This document shows, in pieces, positions 1 to 7,771 of a DNA stretch of 64,000 nucleotides. Each line of letters starts with the position of its first letter. Positions within the stretch are counted from its first letter, which is position 1. A program made the position numbers and the translations under genes. Source of the stretch: Micromonospora avicenniae (lineage in GTDB: Bacteria; Actinomycetota; Actinomycetes; Mycobacteriales; Micromonosporaceae); the NCBI RefSeq assembly GCF_900156065.1, contig NZ_FTNF01000002.1:186001-250000 (forward strand), in the 5' to 3' direction. The notes under the pieces were generated by a model. The model searched no databases, was not told where the DNA came from, and saw only the letters and a program-made list of their open reading frames with translations.

Positions 1-1491
1 GCCCGCCTGCCGATCATCCTCGTGATCAACAAGGTGGACCGGCCGGACGCCCGGATCAAGGAGGTCGTGGACGACACCTACGAGCTCTTCCTCGACCTGG
101 ACGCCGACGAGGAGCAGATCGACTTCCCGATCGTCTACGCCTGCGCCCGCGACGGCATCGCCTCGCTGACGCAGCCCGCAGACGGGGCCGTGCCGGACGA
201 CAGCCACAACCTCGAGCCGCTCTTCCGCACCTTGCTGGACACCATTCCGGCACCCGCGTACGAGCAGGACGCCCCGCTTCAGGCGCACGTCACCAACCTG
301 GACGCGTCGCCGTTCCTCGGCCGGCTGGCGCTGTGCCGGGTCCGGCAGGGCACCATCAGCAAGGGCCAGACCGTGGCCTGGTGCCGCACCGACGGCAGCA
401 CCCAGCGGGTCCGCATCTCCGAGCTGCTGATGACCGAGGGCCTGGAGCGCAAGCCGGCCGAGTCGGCCGGCCCGGGCGACATCATCGCGGTCGCCGGCAT
501 CCCGGAGATCATGATCGGTGAGACGCTCGCGGACGCGGAGAACCCGATCCCGCTGCCCCTGATCACGGTCGACGAGCCGGCCATCTCGATGACCATCGGC
601 ACCAACACCTCGCCGCTCGTCGGCCGGGTCAAGGGTGCCAAGGTCACCGCCCGGATGGTGAAGGATCGGCTCGACAAGGAGCTGATCGGCAACGTGTCGC
701 TGCGGGTGCTGCCCACCGAGCGCCCCGACGCCTGGGAGGTGCAGGGCCGCGGCGAGCTGGCCCTCGCGATCCTGGTCGAGCAGATGCGCCGCGAGTCGTA
801 CGAGCTGACCGTCGGCAAGCCGCAGGTCGTCACCCGGGAGATCGACGGGAAGACCTGCGAGCCGGTGGAGCGGCTGACCATCGACGCCCCCGAGGAGTAC
901 CTGGGGGCGATCACCCAGCTCCTCGCGACCCGCAAGGGCCGGATGGAGCAGCTGGTCAACCACGGCACCGGCTGGATCCGGATGGAGTGGCTGGTCCCGG
1001 CCCGCGGCCTGATCGGCTTCCGCACCGAGTTCCTCACCGAGACTCGGGGCACCGGCATCCTGCACCACGTCTTCGAGTCGTACGAGCCGTGGTTCGGCGA
1101 GCTGCGGACCCGCAACAACGGATCGCTGGTCGCCGACCGCGCCGGCACGGTCACCGCCTTCGCGATGACCAACCTCCAGGAACGCGGGCAGCTCTTCGTC
1201 GAGCCCACCACCGAGGTGTACGAGGGCATGATCGTCGGGGAGAACTCCCGCTCCGACGACATGGACGTCAACATCACCAAGGAGAAGAAGCTCACCAACA
1301 TGCGTTCGTCGACCGCGGACGAGACCGAGAAGCTGATCCCGCCGCGCAAGCTGTCGCTGGAGCAGGCGCTCGAGTTCTGCCGCGAGGACGAGTGCGTCGA
1401 GGTGACCCCCACCGCGGTGCGTATCCGCAAGGTGGTGCTCGACCAGCAGCAGCGTGGTCGGGCGGCGGCCCGCCGCAAGCACGCCGGCTGA
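1..1491 (+). CDS. typA: TypA/BipA ribosome-associated GTPase, 3' part only
   Basis: The reading frame is open from base 1, so the start and the P-loop (G1) lie outside the window. The visible protein opens just before the G4 motif NKVD (codons 11-14), then runs through EF-G-like domain II, the domain III/V folds (VQGRGELALAILVEQMRRE) and the TypA-specific C-terminal domain. About 496 codons are visible; the family is usually about 610-630 residues, so roughly the first 125 are missing. TypA is a translational GTPase that binds the 70S ribosome and supports growth under stress and late 50S assembly. The end is firm: a stop at 1489-1491 followed by a hairpin. A GTG at 22 is internal and not the real start. 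Confidence 0.97.
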   Translation, partial: ARLPIILVINKVDRPDARIKEVVDDTYELFLDLDADEEQIDFPIVYACARDGIASLTQPADGAVPDDSHNLEPLFRTLLDTIPAPAYEQDAPLQAHVTNLDASPFLGRLALCRVRQGTISKGQTVAWCRTDGSTQRVRISELLMTEGLERKPAESAGPGDIIAVAGIPEIMIGETLADAENPIPLPLITVDEPAISMTIGTNTSPLVGRVKGAKVTARMVKDRLDKELIGNVSLRVLPTERPDAWEVQGRGELALAILVEQMRRESYELTVGKPQVVTREIDGKTCEPVERLTIDAPEEYLGAITQLLATRKGRMEQLVNHGTGWIRMEWLVPARGLIGFRTEFLTETRGTGILHHVFESYEPWFGELRTRNNGSLVADRAGTVTAFAMTNLQERGQLFVEPTTEVYEGMIVGENSRSDDMDVNITKEKKLTNMRSSTADETEKLIPPRKLSLEQALEFCREDECVEVTPTAVRIRKVVLDQQQRGRAAARRKHAG

Positions 1492-1507
1492 CCCGTCCAA
1501 CCCCCGG

Positions 1508-1538
1508 AGCCCGGCCCGCCACCTCGGCAGGCCGGGCT
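1508..1538 (+). terminator. Hairpin terminator after typA
   Basis: Arms AGCCCGGCC (1508-1516) and GGCCGGGCT (1530-1538) form a perfect 9-bp stem around a 13-nt loop, 16 nt past the typA stop. There is no U tract, which is usual for actinobacterial terminators. Confidence 0.6.
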
Positions 1539-1599
1539 TCCGCCTTCCCATCCCTCCCCTCCCACCCACCGCGCGCCGGCGCTGGGCCCGCCTCCGCGA

Positions 1600-1674
1600 T
1601 CACCGCCGGGCCGAGGTGTCGGACGCGAACTGTTCGTACCAGTCGGCGATGGCGTCGTACGCGGCGCTCGTCAT
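1600..1674 (-). pseudogene. Possible remnant of a methyltransferase gene (N-terminal 24 codons)
   Basis: On the minus strand an ATG at 1674 opens a 24-codon frame ending in TGA at 1600. Its first residues, MTSAAYDAIADWYEQF, look like the start of a class I SAM-dependent methyltransferase (the YDxIAxWY pattern before motif I). Nothing resembling motif I follows in any frame. I infer a deletion scar of a once full gene between typA and the serine hydrolase gene. A chance match over 24 codons cannot be excluded. Confidence 0.35.
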
Positions 1675-1739
1675 TCCCGCACGCTAGACCAGCCGGGCCG
1701 CAGCCCCACGGACAGCCATGATCCGCTACGGTCACCGGC

Positions 1740-2594
1740 ATGGCCTGGGAGAAACTCGACGCGCACCTCGACACGGTGCCCGGCACCGTGTCCGCATACG
1801 TGGGACGGCTCGACGCCGAGCCGGTCTGGACTCGCCGGGCGGACGTCACCCACTACGCGGCCAGCACCATGAAGCTCGCAGTGCTCGTCGCCCTGCACCG
1901 GGCCGCCGAGGCGGGCGCCCTCGACCTGGACGCCCCGGTGCCGGTGGCCAACGCGTTCGACTCGGCGCAGCCCGGCGCACCCCGGTTCACCTGCGCCGAG
2001 CACTACGACAACGACGGCGCGGTGTGGGCGAGGGTGGGCGGCACCGCGTCGCTGCGCTGGCTCGCGCAGCGCATGATCGTCCGCTCCAGCAACCTCGCCA
2101 CCAACCTGGTGATCGGCCACGTCGGCCTGCCCGCCGTGGCCGAGGTCTGGACGCTCGCCGGCGCCCGGCACAGCGTCACCGGCCGCGGAATCGAGGACTT
2201 CGCCGCCCGCGACAACGGCATCACGAACCTGGTCACCGCCGCCGACCTGGCCGCGCTGCTCGGCCTGCTGGCCACCGGGGCCACCCACCCCGGCCCGCTC
2301 GCCTCGCCGGCCGCCTGCGCGCAGATGCTGGAGGTGCTCGTCGCCCAGGAGCACCGCGAGGACCTCGCCGCCGGCCTACCGCCGGGCACTCGGATCGCGC
2401 ACAAGAGCGGCTGGGTGAACGGCGTCCGGCACGGTGCCGGAGTCGTCTTCCCCGACGACGCCGCCCCCTACGCCGTGGTCGTCTGCACCACCAGAGACGC
2501 CGAAGCCGACAACGACGACGGGGACGACGCCGACGCCTGTGCGCTCATCGCCGACGTCTCGGCCCGGGTCTGGTCCGCCCGCCACGACCTGTAG
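1740..2594 (+). CDS. Class A beta-lactamase-fold serine hydrolase
   Basis: 284 residues with the three active-site motifs of the penicillin-recognising serine hydrolase fold: S-T-M-K (Ser42/Lys45), S-S-N (116-118, the SxN motif) and K-S-G (222-224). I see no clear class A omega-loop ExxLN glutamate, and no signal peptide, so it may not be a resistance enzyme. A peptidoglycan-related or other amidase/esterase role fits as well. The ATG at 1740 follows a TACGGT -10-like box (1727-1732) by 7 nt, suggesting a leaderless mRNA. Genes for a dipeptide epimerase and an NlpC/P60 peptidase lie just downstream, which hints at cell-wall peptide metabolism. Confidence 0.8.
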   Translation: MAWEKLDAHLDTVPGTVSAYVGRLDAEPVWTRRADVTHYAASTMKLAVLVALHRAAEAGALDLDAPVPVANAFDSAQPGAPRFTCAEHYDNDGAVWARVGGTASLRWLAQRMIVRSSNLATNLVIGHVGLPAVAEVWTLAGARHSVTGRGIEDFAARDNGITNLVTAADLAALLGLLATGATHPGPLASPAACAQMLEVLVAQEHREDLAAGLPPGTRIAHKSGWVNGVRHGAGVVFPDDAAPYAVVVCTTRDAEADNDDGDDADACALIADVSARVWSARHDL

Positions 2595-2689
2595 GCACCC
2601 CACCCGGCCTCGACGATCATCAGTCCGCCGACGGATCTGGAGATCGAACAGCCGTCAAGCCATCATCGACGGTCATTCGGCCGGGCGGC

Positions 2690-3487
2690 TCACTCCAGCA
2701 GCTGCACCCGCAGCTCCCGGACGACCTCGCCGGTCAGCCCGAGGCCGTCGTGCAGATACGCCTCGAACGAACCGTGCACCCGGCGCACCTCGTCGTAACC
2801 CGCGTCCAGGTACTCCGGACGGACCTCCAGCACCGGCAGCACCGCCTCCACGTCCAGCTCCGGTTGCCGACGGCGCATCGACTCCACGATCACCGCACGC
2901 AGGCTCTCGGTCAGCGGGTTGTTCCGCAGGTACTCGGCCCGGATCGCGTCCTCGTCCACCCCGAGCGCGGTCAACAGGATCACCGTGAGCCAGCCCGTCC
3001 GGTCCTTCCCCGCCGAGCAGTGGTACAACAGCGGCAGGTTCTCCGCCCGCGCCGCCAACCGCACCGCCTCGGCGAAGCCCGCCCGGGCCGGCACACCGGT
3101 GACGAACCACCGGTAGATCGCCGCCATCGCCGCCGGCGTCCCCTGCCGCGCCAGCTCCGCGTACGCGGACAGGTCATGGCCCAGCAGCACCGCCGACACG
3201 TACGTGAACACCGGATGCTCCGGGTCGTACACCGGAAGGTGCACCAGCCGCGGCGCACCGACCAGCCGGTCCGCCGGCGCGACCGTGACCTCCGAACGGT
3301 CCCGCAGATCGACCACACAGGCCGGGGCGAGCTTGCCGAGGATCGGCAGGTCGTCATCGGTCAACCGACCCAATGCCGGAGTACGGACCAGCCGGCCGGC
3401 CCGCACCCGCCGACCCCCCGCCCCGATCAGACCGCCCAGGTCACGCGCGTTCGGCGCGCCCACCAGTTCCCAGTCCCGCCCGCTCAT
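2690..3487 (-). CDS. Tyrosine-protein phosphatase (DSP-like)
   Basis: 265 residues. The P-loop HCSAGKDRTG carries the CX5R signature of cysteine phosphatases, and the N-terminal part (NARDLGG, then AGRLVRT) is typical of the actinobacterial tyrosine/phosphoinositide phosphatase family that includes M. tuberculosis PtpB. The open frame runs much further upstream, but I start at ATG 3487 (MSGRDWELVG) because the family begins about ten residues before NxRDLGG and the upstream part is antisense to the epimerase gene. The substrate is unknown. It is transcribed away from the epimerase gene on the other strand. Confidence 0.88.
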   Translation of the reverse strand: MSGRDWELVGAPNARDLGGLIGAGGRRVRAGRLVRTPALGRLTDDDLPILGKLAPACVVDLRDRSEVTVAPADRLVGAPRLVHLPVYDPEHPVFTYVSAVLLGHDLSAYAELARQGTPAAMAAIYRWFVTGVPARAGFAEAVRLAARAENLPLLYHCSAGKDRTGWLTVILLTALGVDEDAIRAEYLRNNPLTESLRAVIVESMRRRQPELDVEAVLPVLEVRPEYLDAGYDEVRRVHGSFEAYLHDGLGLTGEVVRELRVQLLE

Positions 3488-3607
3488 CCCGACGCCTCCG
3501 CACACCTGATGGCCCGCCCGCCACGTTCGCCCGACCCGATGCCTCCCCCGCCCGCACCGGCACCGGACCGCGCGACGCCCGGCGGCAGGACTACCGTCGT
3601 CCGGCCA

Positions 3608-3636
3608 CTGACGCGACAGTGGTCTGCGTATAGGGT
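3608..3636 (+). promoter_or_regulatory. Promoter of the dipeptide epimerase gene
   Basis: A -35 CTGACG (3608-3613), a 17-nt spacer and a -10 TAGGGT (3631-3636) lie 7 nt before the ATG at 3644. The spacing predicts a transcript that begins at or next to the start codon. Confidence 0.55.
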
Positions 3637-3643
3637 GCCGCAC

Positions 3644-4741
3644 ATGACGATCGCCGCGGTACGCACCCACCGGCTCACCGCCCCCTTGCACACCCCGTTC
3701 GTCACCGCGCTGCGCCGGACCACCACCGTGGACACCCTGGTCGTCGAGGTGGTCGACACCGACGGCCGCTCCGGGTTCGGCGAGGCGCCGCAGGTGTGGC
3801 AGGTGACCGGCGCGTCGATCGACGGCTCCGAGGCGTGCGTCCGGCAACTGCTCGGACCACTGCTCACCGGCCGCGACCCGGACGAGCTGGTGGCCCGCTG
3901 CACCGAGGTGCAACGCGCGGTGGTCGGCAACGAGGCCGCCAAGATGGCCGTCGACGTGGCGCTGCACGACCTGGCCGCGCGGCGGCTCGGCGTACCCCTG
4001 GTGCGGCTGCTCGGCGGCACCGCGCTGGCCGTCCCGACCGACGTCACGCTCGCCGCCGGCGAGGCCGCCGACCTGGCCGAGACCGCCGGCAAGCGGCACG
4101 CCGAGGGCTTCGACGTGCTCAAGCTCAAGGTCGGCACCGACGCCGCCGGCGACCTCGAGCGCGTCCGGGCGGTACGCGCCGCGGTCGGCCCGCACGCGCG
4201 GATCCGGCTCGACGCCAACCAGGGCTGGACCCCCCGCGAGGCGGTCCGGGTGATCCGCGGCATCGAGGACGCCGGGCTCGACGTGGAGCTGGTCGAGCAG
4301 CCGGTGGCCCGCTGGGACCTGGACGGGCTGGCCTGGGTGAGCGACCGGGTGGACGTGCCGATCCTCGCCGACGAGGCGGTGTTCGGCGTCCGCGACCTGG
4401 TCGAGGTGATCCGGCGTCGGGCGGCCGACCTGGTCAACGTCAAGCTGGCCAAGTGTGGCGGCCTGCACCCCGCGCGCACCATGCTCGAACTGGCCGTCGC
4501 GCACGGCCTCGGCACCGTCGTCGGCTCCATGATGGAGAGCGAGATCGGCATCGGTGCGGCGGCCAGCCTGGTCGCCGCGTACGGCACCACAGCCGTGCCC
4601 GACCTCGACGCCGCCTGGTGGCTGGCCCGGTCGCCGGTGCGCGGCGGAATCCGTTACGAGGGCGCGTCGGTCGTGTTGCCGGACGCACCCGGCCTCGGCA
4701 TCACCTCGGTGACTGAAGCAAAAGTGCAGACGCCAGGTTGA
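3644..4741 (+). CDS. Dipeptide epimerase (L-Ala-D/L-Glu epimerase type, enolase superfamily)
   Basis: 365 residues, full length for the muconate-lactonizing-enzyme subgroup. Visible active-site residues: K160-L-K162, metal ligands D190, E218 and D243, the second base K267 in VKLAKCGG, and a DxD pair (D320, D322, in PDLDAAWW). In Ala-Glu epimerases that DxD binds the dipeptide ammonium, so it supports this specificity over OSBS or MLE. The expected reaction is epimerisation of L-Ala-D-Glu from peptidoglycan to L-Ala-L-Glu in the cytoplasm. An NlpC/P60 peptidase gene follows after 59 bp, the same pairing as B. subtilis ykfB-ykfC. The frame is open far upstream; the ATG at 3644 is chosen from homology and the promoter 7 nt before it. 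Confidence 0.88.
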   Translation: MTIAAVRTHRLTAPLHTPFVTALRRTTTVDTLVVEVVDTDGRSGFGEAPQVWQVTGASIDGSEACVRQLLGPLLTGRDPDELVARCTEVQRAVVGNEAAKMAVDVALHDLAARRLGVPLVRLLGGTALAVPTDVTLAAGEAADLAETAGKRHAEGFDVLKLKVGTDAAGDLERVRAVRAAVGPHARIRLDANQGWTPREAVRVIRGIEDAGLDVELVEQPVARWDLDGLAWVSDRVDVPILADEAVFGVRDLVEVIRRRAADLVNVKLAKCGGLHPARTMLELAVAHGLGTVVGSMMESEIGIGAAASLVAAYGTTAVPDLDAAWWLARSPVRGGIRYEGASVVLPDAPGLGITSVTEAKVQTPG

Positions 4742-4800
4742 GTCATGGCGGTTTCTTTCACTAAGGTCGCGAGGACAGCAAGCACCAACTGGGGGTTGAC

Positions 4801-5727
4801 GTGGAGCTGCAACCGGGCCGCGAGGCCGTCGTCCGGGTCGCGGTCGCGACACTCTGGACCTCTCCCGAGGCGGTACGCCCCGTCGACCGTCCCGCCCTCG
4901 CGGCACGCACCGACATCCCCGCCTGGATCTCGGGGATGGACAGCGACCAGCAGGTCGGCGACTGCGTCCTGAGCCAGCTGCTGCTCGGCGAGCGGGTCCT
5001 CGTCACCGAACTGCGTCCGGACGGCTGGGCGCACGTCATCGCCGTCGAGCAACCCGCCGCCAAGCTGGACCCGCGCGGCTACCCCGGCTGGCTGCCCGCC
5101 GATCAGCTCGTCCCCGTCGACGCGGCCACCTCGGCCGTCGGCGCCTCGCCGCTGGTGCTGGACGCCAGCGTCAGCGCCCTGCGGGCCACGCCCGACGGCC
5201 CGGTGGTGCTGCCCGGGGTGATCCTCGGCACCCGGCTCGCCGCGGCCGGGCCGGCGCGGGACGGCTGGCGGCCGGTACACGCCCCCGGCCACACCGATCC
5301 GCTCTGGCTTCCCGACGCGCACCTCGCGGAGCTACCGGCGGCCCCGCCGACGGCCGCCGAGGTGCTCGCGGTCGCGCAGCGGCTGCTGGACGTGGTCTAC
5401 GTCTGGGGCGGGGTGTCCGCGTACGGGATCGACTGCTCGGGCCTGGTGCACCTGGCCTGGCGGCGGTTCGGGGTGCAGTTGCCCCGCGACGCCGACGACC
5501 AGGCAGCCGCCACCGTCCCCCTGGCGCTCGGCGACGAGCGCCCCGGCGACCTCTACTTCTTCGCCCGCCCCGGCCGCAAGATCCACCACATCGGCATCGT
5601 CACCGCAGGGCAGGGCTCTGACGGCGACCGGCGCATGCTGCACGCCTGTTACCGGCAGCGCCGGGTGGTGGAGGAGGCGTTGCCGGCCGATCGGGTCGCC
5701 ACCCTGGTCGGCGTCCACCGGGTCTGA
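4801..5727 (+). CDS. NlpC/P60 (C40) peptidase, YkfC-like
   Basis: 308 residues. The N-terminal ~180 residues look like bacterial SH3-type modules (WAHVIAVEQ, YPGWLPADQL). The C-terminal NlpC/P60 domain has the catalytic Cys212 in GIDCSGLVHLAW and the histidine in KIHHIGIV (H262/H263). There is no signal peptide, unlike secreted cell-wall hydrolases, so it probably acts in the cytoplasm on imported muropeptides, as YkfC (gamma-D-Glu-diamino-acid endopeptidase) does. The upstream neighbour is the dipeptide epimerase that would use its L-Ala-D-Glu product. The start is GTG at 4801, with a G-rich SD-like GGGGG about 7 nt upstream. Confidence 0.88.
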   Translation: MELQPGREAVVRVAVATLWTSPEAVRPVDRPALAARTDIPAWISGMDSDQQVGDCVLSQLLLGERVLVTELRPDGWAHVIAVEQPAAKLDPRGYPGWLPADQLVPVDAATSAVGASPLVLDASVSALRATPDGPVVLPGVILGTRLAAAGPARDGWRPVHAPGHTDPLWLPDAHLAELPAAPPTAAEVLAVAQRLLDVVYVWGGVSAYGIDCSGLVHLAWRRFGVQLPRDADDQAAATVPLALGDERPGDLYFFARPGRKIHHIGIVTAGQGSDGDRRMLHACYRQRRVVEEALPADRVATLVGVHRV

Positions 5728-5738
5728 CGTCCGCGTAC

Positions 5739-5780
5739 ACGCGAGGGGCGGCTCCCGATCTCGGGAGCCGCCCCTCGCGT
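5739..5780. terminator. Bidirectional hairpin terminator
   Basis: A perfect palindrome: ACGCGAGGGGCGGCTCCCGA (5739-5758) pairs fully with 5761-5780 across two bases. It lies 12 bp after the peptidase stop and 65 bp from the convergent TerC gene, so it can serve both. Confidence 0.8.
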
Positions 5781-5844
5781 ACTCGTCAACCTCGCCGGCC
5801 CCGACGGCGGGGGCGACGTCCCGCCGCCCGCCCGGGCCGGACGC

Positions 5845-6843
5845 TCAGCTGCGCGCCTCGGCCAGCGCCCGACGCCGGTCCCGGGCCGACTTGGCCAGGC
5901 TGGCGACCGTGGCCACCAGCAACGTGCCGATGATCACCAGCAGCGAGAGCCAGATCGGGATGTGCGGCGCCCAGGCGACGTGCTCGCCGCCGTTGATGAA
6001 CGGCAGGTTGTTGTCGGCGAGCGCCTCCAGCACCAGCTTCACGCCGATGAAACCGAGCACCACTGCCAGGCCGTAGCTGAGGTAGATCAGCCGGTCCAGC
6101 AGGCCGCCCAGCAGGAAGTAGAGCTGGCGCAACCCCATGAGAGCGAAGACGTTGGCGGTGAAGACCAGGTACGCCTGCTGCGTGATCCCGAAGATCGCCG
6201 GGATCGAGTCCAGCGCGAAGATCAGGTCGGTGGTACCGATGGCGATCATCACGATCAGCAGCGGGGTGAAGAGCCGTTTGCCGTTCTCGTGCGTGACGAG
6301 CCGGGCGCCGTCGTACGTCCGGGAGATCGGCAGGGCCCGGCGGCTCCACCGGATAAGCACGTTCTCGGAGAACTCGTCCTCGTCCGGCTCACCCTGCCGA
6401 GCCAGGTTGATCGCGGTGTAGATGAGGAACGCGCCGAAGATGTAGAAGACCCAGGAGAACTGGGAGATCAAGGCCGCGCCGGCGGCGATGAAACCGCCTC
6501 GCATGATCAGCGCCAGCACTATTCCGACGAGCAGCACCTTCTGCTGGTACTGCCGGGGCACCCCGAACCGGGCCATGATGATCACGAAGACGAAGAGGTT
6601 GTCCACTGACAGGCTGTACTCGGTCAGCCAGCCGGTGTAGAACTGGCCGGCGGCGCTCGGCCCGGAGAACAACCACAGGCCCGCGCCGAAGAGCAGCGCC
6701 AGACCCACGTAGAAGCCGACCCAGAGGCTCGACTCGCGCACGCTCGGCTCGTGCGGGCGACGGCCGATGATCAGCAGGTCGACCGCTAGGACGGCGACCA
6801 GTGCGACAAGCGTGACCGCCCAGACCAGCCCGGACACATCCAA
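5845..6843 (-). CDS. TerC family integral membrane protein (likely Mn2+ handling)
   Basis: 332 residues with about nine hydrophobic segments and the two TerC signatures, SVDNLFVFVI and ALDSIPAIFGI, whose acidic residues in the membrane are thought to bind metal. TerC/Alx proteins export Mn2+ or load it onto secreted enzymes; older annotation says tellurium resistance. A yybP-ykoY manganese riboswitch lies upstream on the same strand, which strongly supports a Mn2+ role. I use TTG at 6843: GGAGG sits 8 nt before it on the minus strand. The nearer ATG is in another frame, and an in-frame GTG two codons later is the alternative. Confidence 0.92.
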   Translation of the reverse strand: MDVSGLVWAVTLVALVAVLAVDLLIIGRRPHEPSVRESSLWVGFYVGLALLFGAGLWLFSGPSAAGQFYTGWLTEYSLSVDNLFVFVIIMARFGVPRQYQQKVLLVGIVLALIMRGGFIAAGAALISQFSWVFYIFGAFLIYTAINLARQGEPDEDEFSENVLIRWSRRALPISRTYDGARLVTHENGKRLFTPLLIVMIAIGTTDLIFALDSIPAIFGITQQAYLVFTANVFALMGLRQLYFLLGGLLDRLIYLSYGLAVVLGFIGVKLVLEALADNNLPFINGGEHVAWAPHIPIWLSLLVIIGTLLVATVASLAKSARDRRRALAEARS

Positions 6844-6921
6844 CGTTCATTCCTCCGGCAGACACGCGGCATCGGGCACACCGTACGCCCGGTGGAGGCA
6901 CGGCGCGCCGCTGATGCTCGC

Positions 6922-7060
6922 TGTGGTGACTGTCGGAGGTCTCTTCCGTCACCGCAGGAGCGCGGTGACCGACGGGGCCGGGTCGTGCCACCCTCGGGTG
7001 GTCGACCGTGCTGACGACTCCGTCACGGGGGAATACTCCCCTCCTCGATCACCATTGTGG
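6922..7060 (-). promoter_or_regulatory. yybP-ykoY manganese-sensing riboswitch (terC leader)
   Basis: Read on the minus strand, the leader carries the hallmarks of Rfam family yybP-ykoY in order: GGGGAGTA (7034-7041), GTCGTCAGCACGG (7006-7018), and GAAGAGACCTCC (6935-6946). The ends pair as P1: GGTGATCGAGG (within 7043-7060) with CCTCCGACAGTCACC (6925-6939), leaving a small bulge. The aptamer is about 80 nt upstream of the TerC start. This class binds Mn2+ and turns on Mn2+ exporters and TerC/MntP family genes. No clear Rho-independent terminator follows the aptamer, so control may be at translation or through Rho. Confidence 0.85.
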
Positions 7061-7327
7061 CGCACCGACTCGCGTGATCGCGAATCGGGCGGGGGTGGCT
7101 GACGCCACCGCCGCCCGCCCTGGCCTGACATTTCGGCCCGTTCCGGCGCTCCCCCTGACCAGGCTGGCTGCGGTAGTCGCGCTGAGGACCGCCGTCACCA
7201 CCACTACGGCATCCTAGGAGGCTGGGTCATGTGGGCGGCCGGAGCGGGTCGGCCGAACTTCGAGGCGGCGTCGTCCAGTGGAGAGACCCCGATCCGGCCG
7301 CCGCAAGCGGCGTGGCAGGCTGTCCGC

Positions 7328-7621
7328 ATGGTGCTCGAGGTTGCGCTGATCGACGTACTGCCCGGACACGAGGACGCGTTCGCCGCCGCGTACGCCCAAG
7401 GGCACCCGGTGCTGGCCGGCACGCCCGGCTGCCGGTCGGTGCGGATGACCCGGGGCGTCGAATCCCCGTCCCGCTTCGTGCTGCTCGTCGAGTGGGACTC
7501 GGTCGAGGCGCACGACGAGAACTTCCGCGCCACGGAGCGGTTCACGCAGTGGCGGACGCTCATCGGCCCGCACTTCGCCAACCCACCAGTGGTCGAGCAC
7601 TTCACCGACGTACCGGCCTGA
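7328..7621 (+). CDS. Antibiotic biosynthesis monooxygenase (ABM) domain protein
   Basis: 97 residues, a single ABM domain of the usual length: VLEVALIDVLPG, then FVLLVEWDSVEAH. Such dimeric ferredoxin-like alpha/beta barrel proteins include quinol monooxygenases and heme-degrading enzymes; the substrate here is unknown and no biosynthetic cluster surrounds it. The start at 7328 fits the domain edge. An in-frame ATG at 7229 has an ideal AGGAGG (7216-7221) 7 nt before it and would add 33 residues with reasonable codon use, so the longer form is a serious alternative. Confidence 0.8.
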   Translation: MVLEVALIDVLPGHEDAFAAAYAQGHPVLAGTPGCRSVRMTRGVESPSRFVLLVEWDSVEAHDENFRATERFTQWRTLIGPHFANPPVVEHFTDVPA

Positions 7622-7771
7622 CGGCCAGCAGCCCCGACCGGCGCCGGCCGCTGTCGTACCCCTGCCCTAGGGTGCGGTCGCACGCGTGGGCCACCGGTCC
7701 CGACGGGCTCGGGGGCGCCGGGCCCGGTGCCCGCGCGCCGGCACCCCGTCCGCCTCGTGCGGACCCGCCGA

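Noticed and set aside
7328..7621. Antibiotic biosynthesis cluster suggested by the ABM gene and the FAD monooxygenase at 56347-57534
   Set aside because: They are 49 kb apart among housekeeping genes; no synthase or carrier genes are present.
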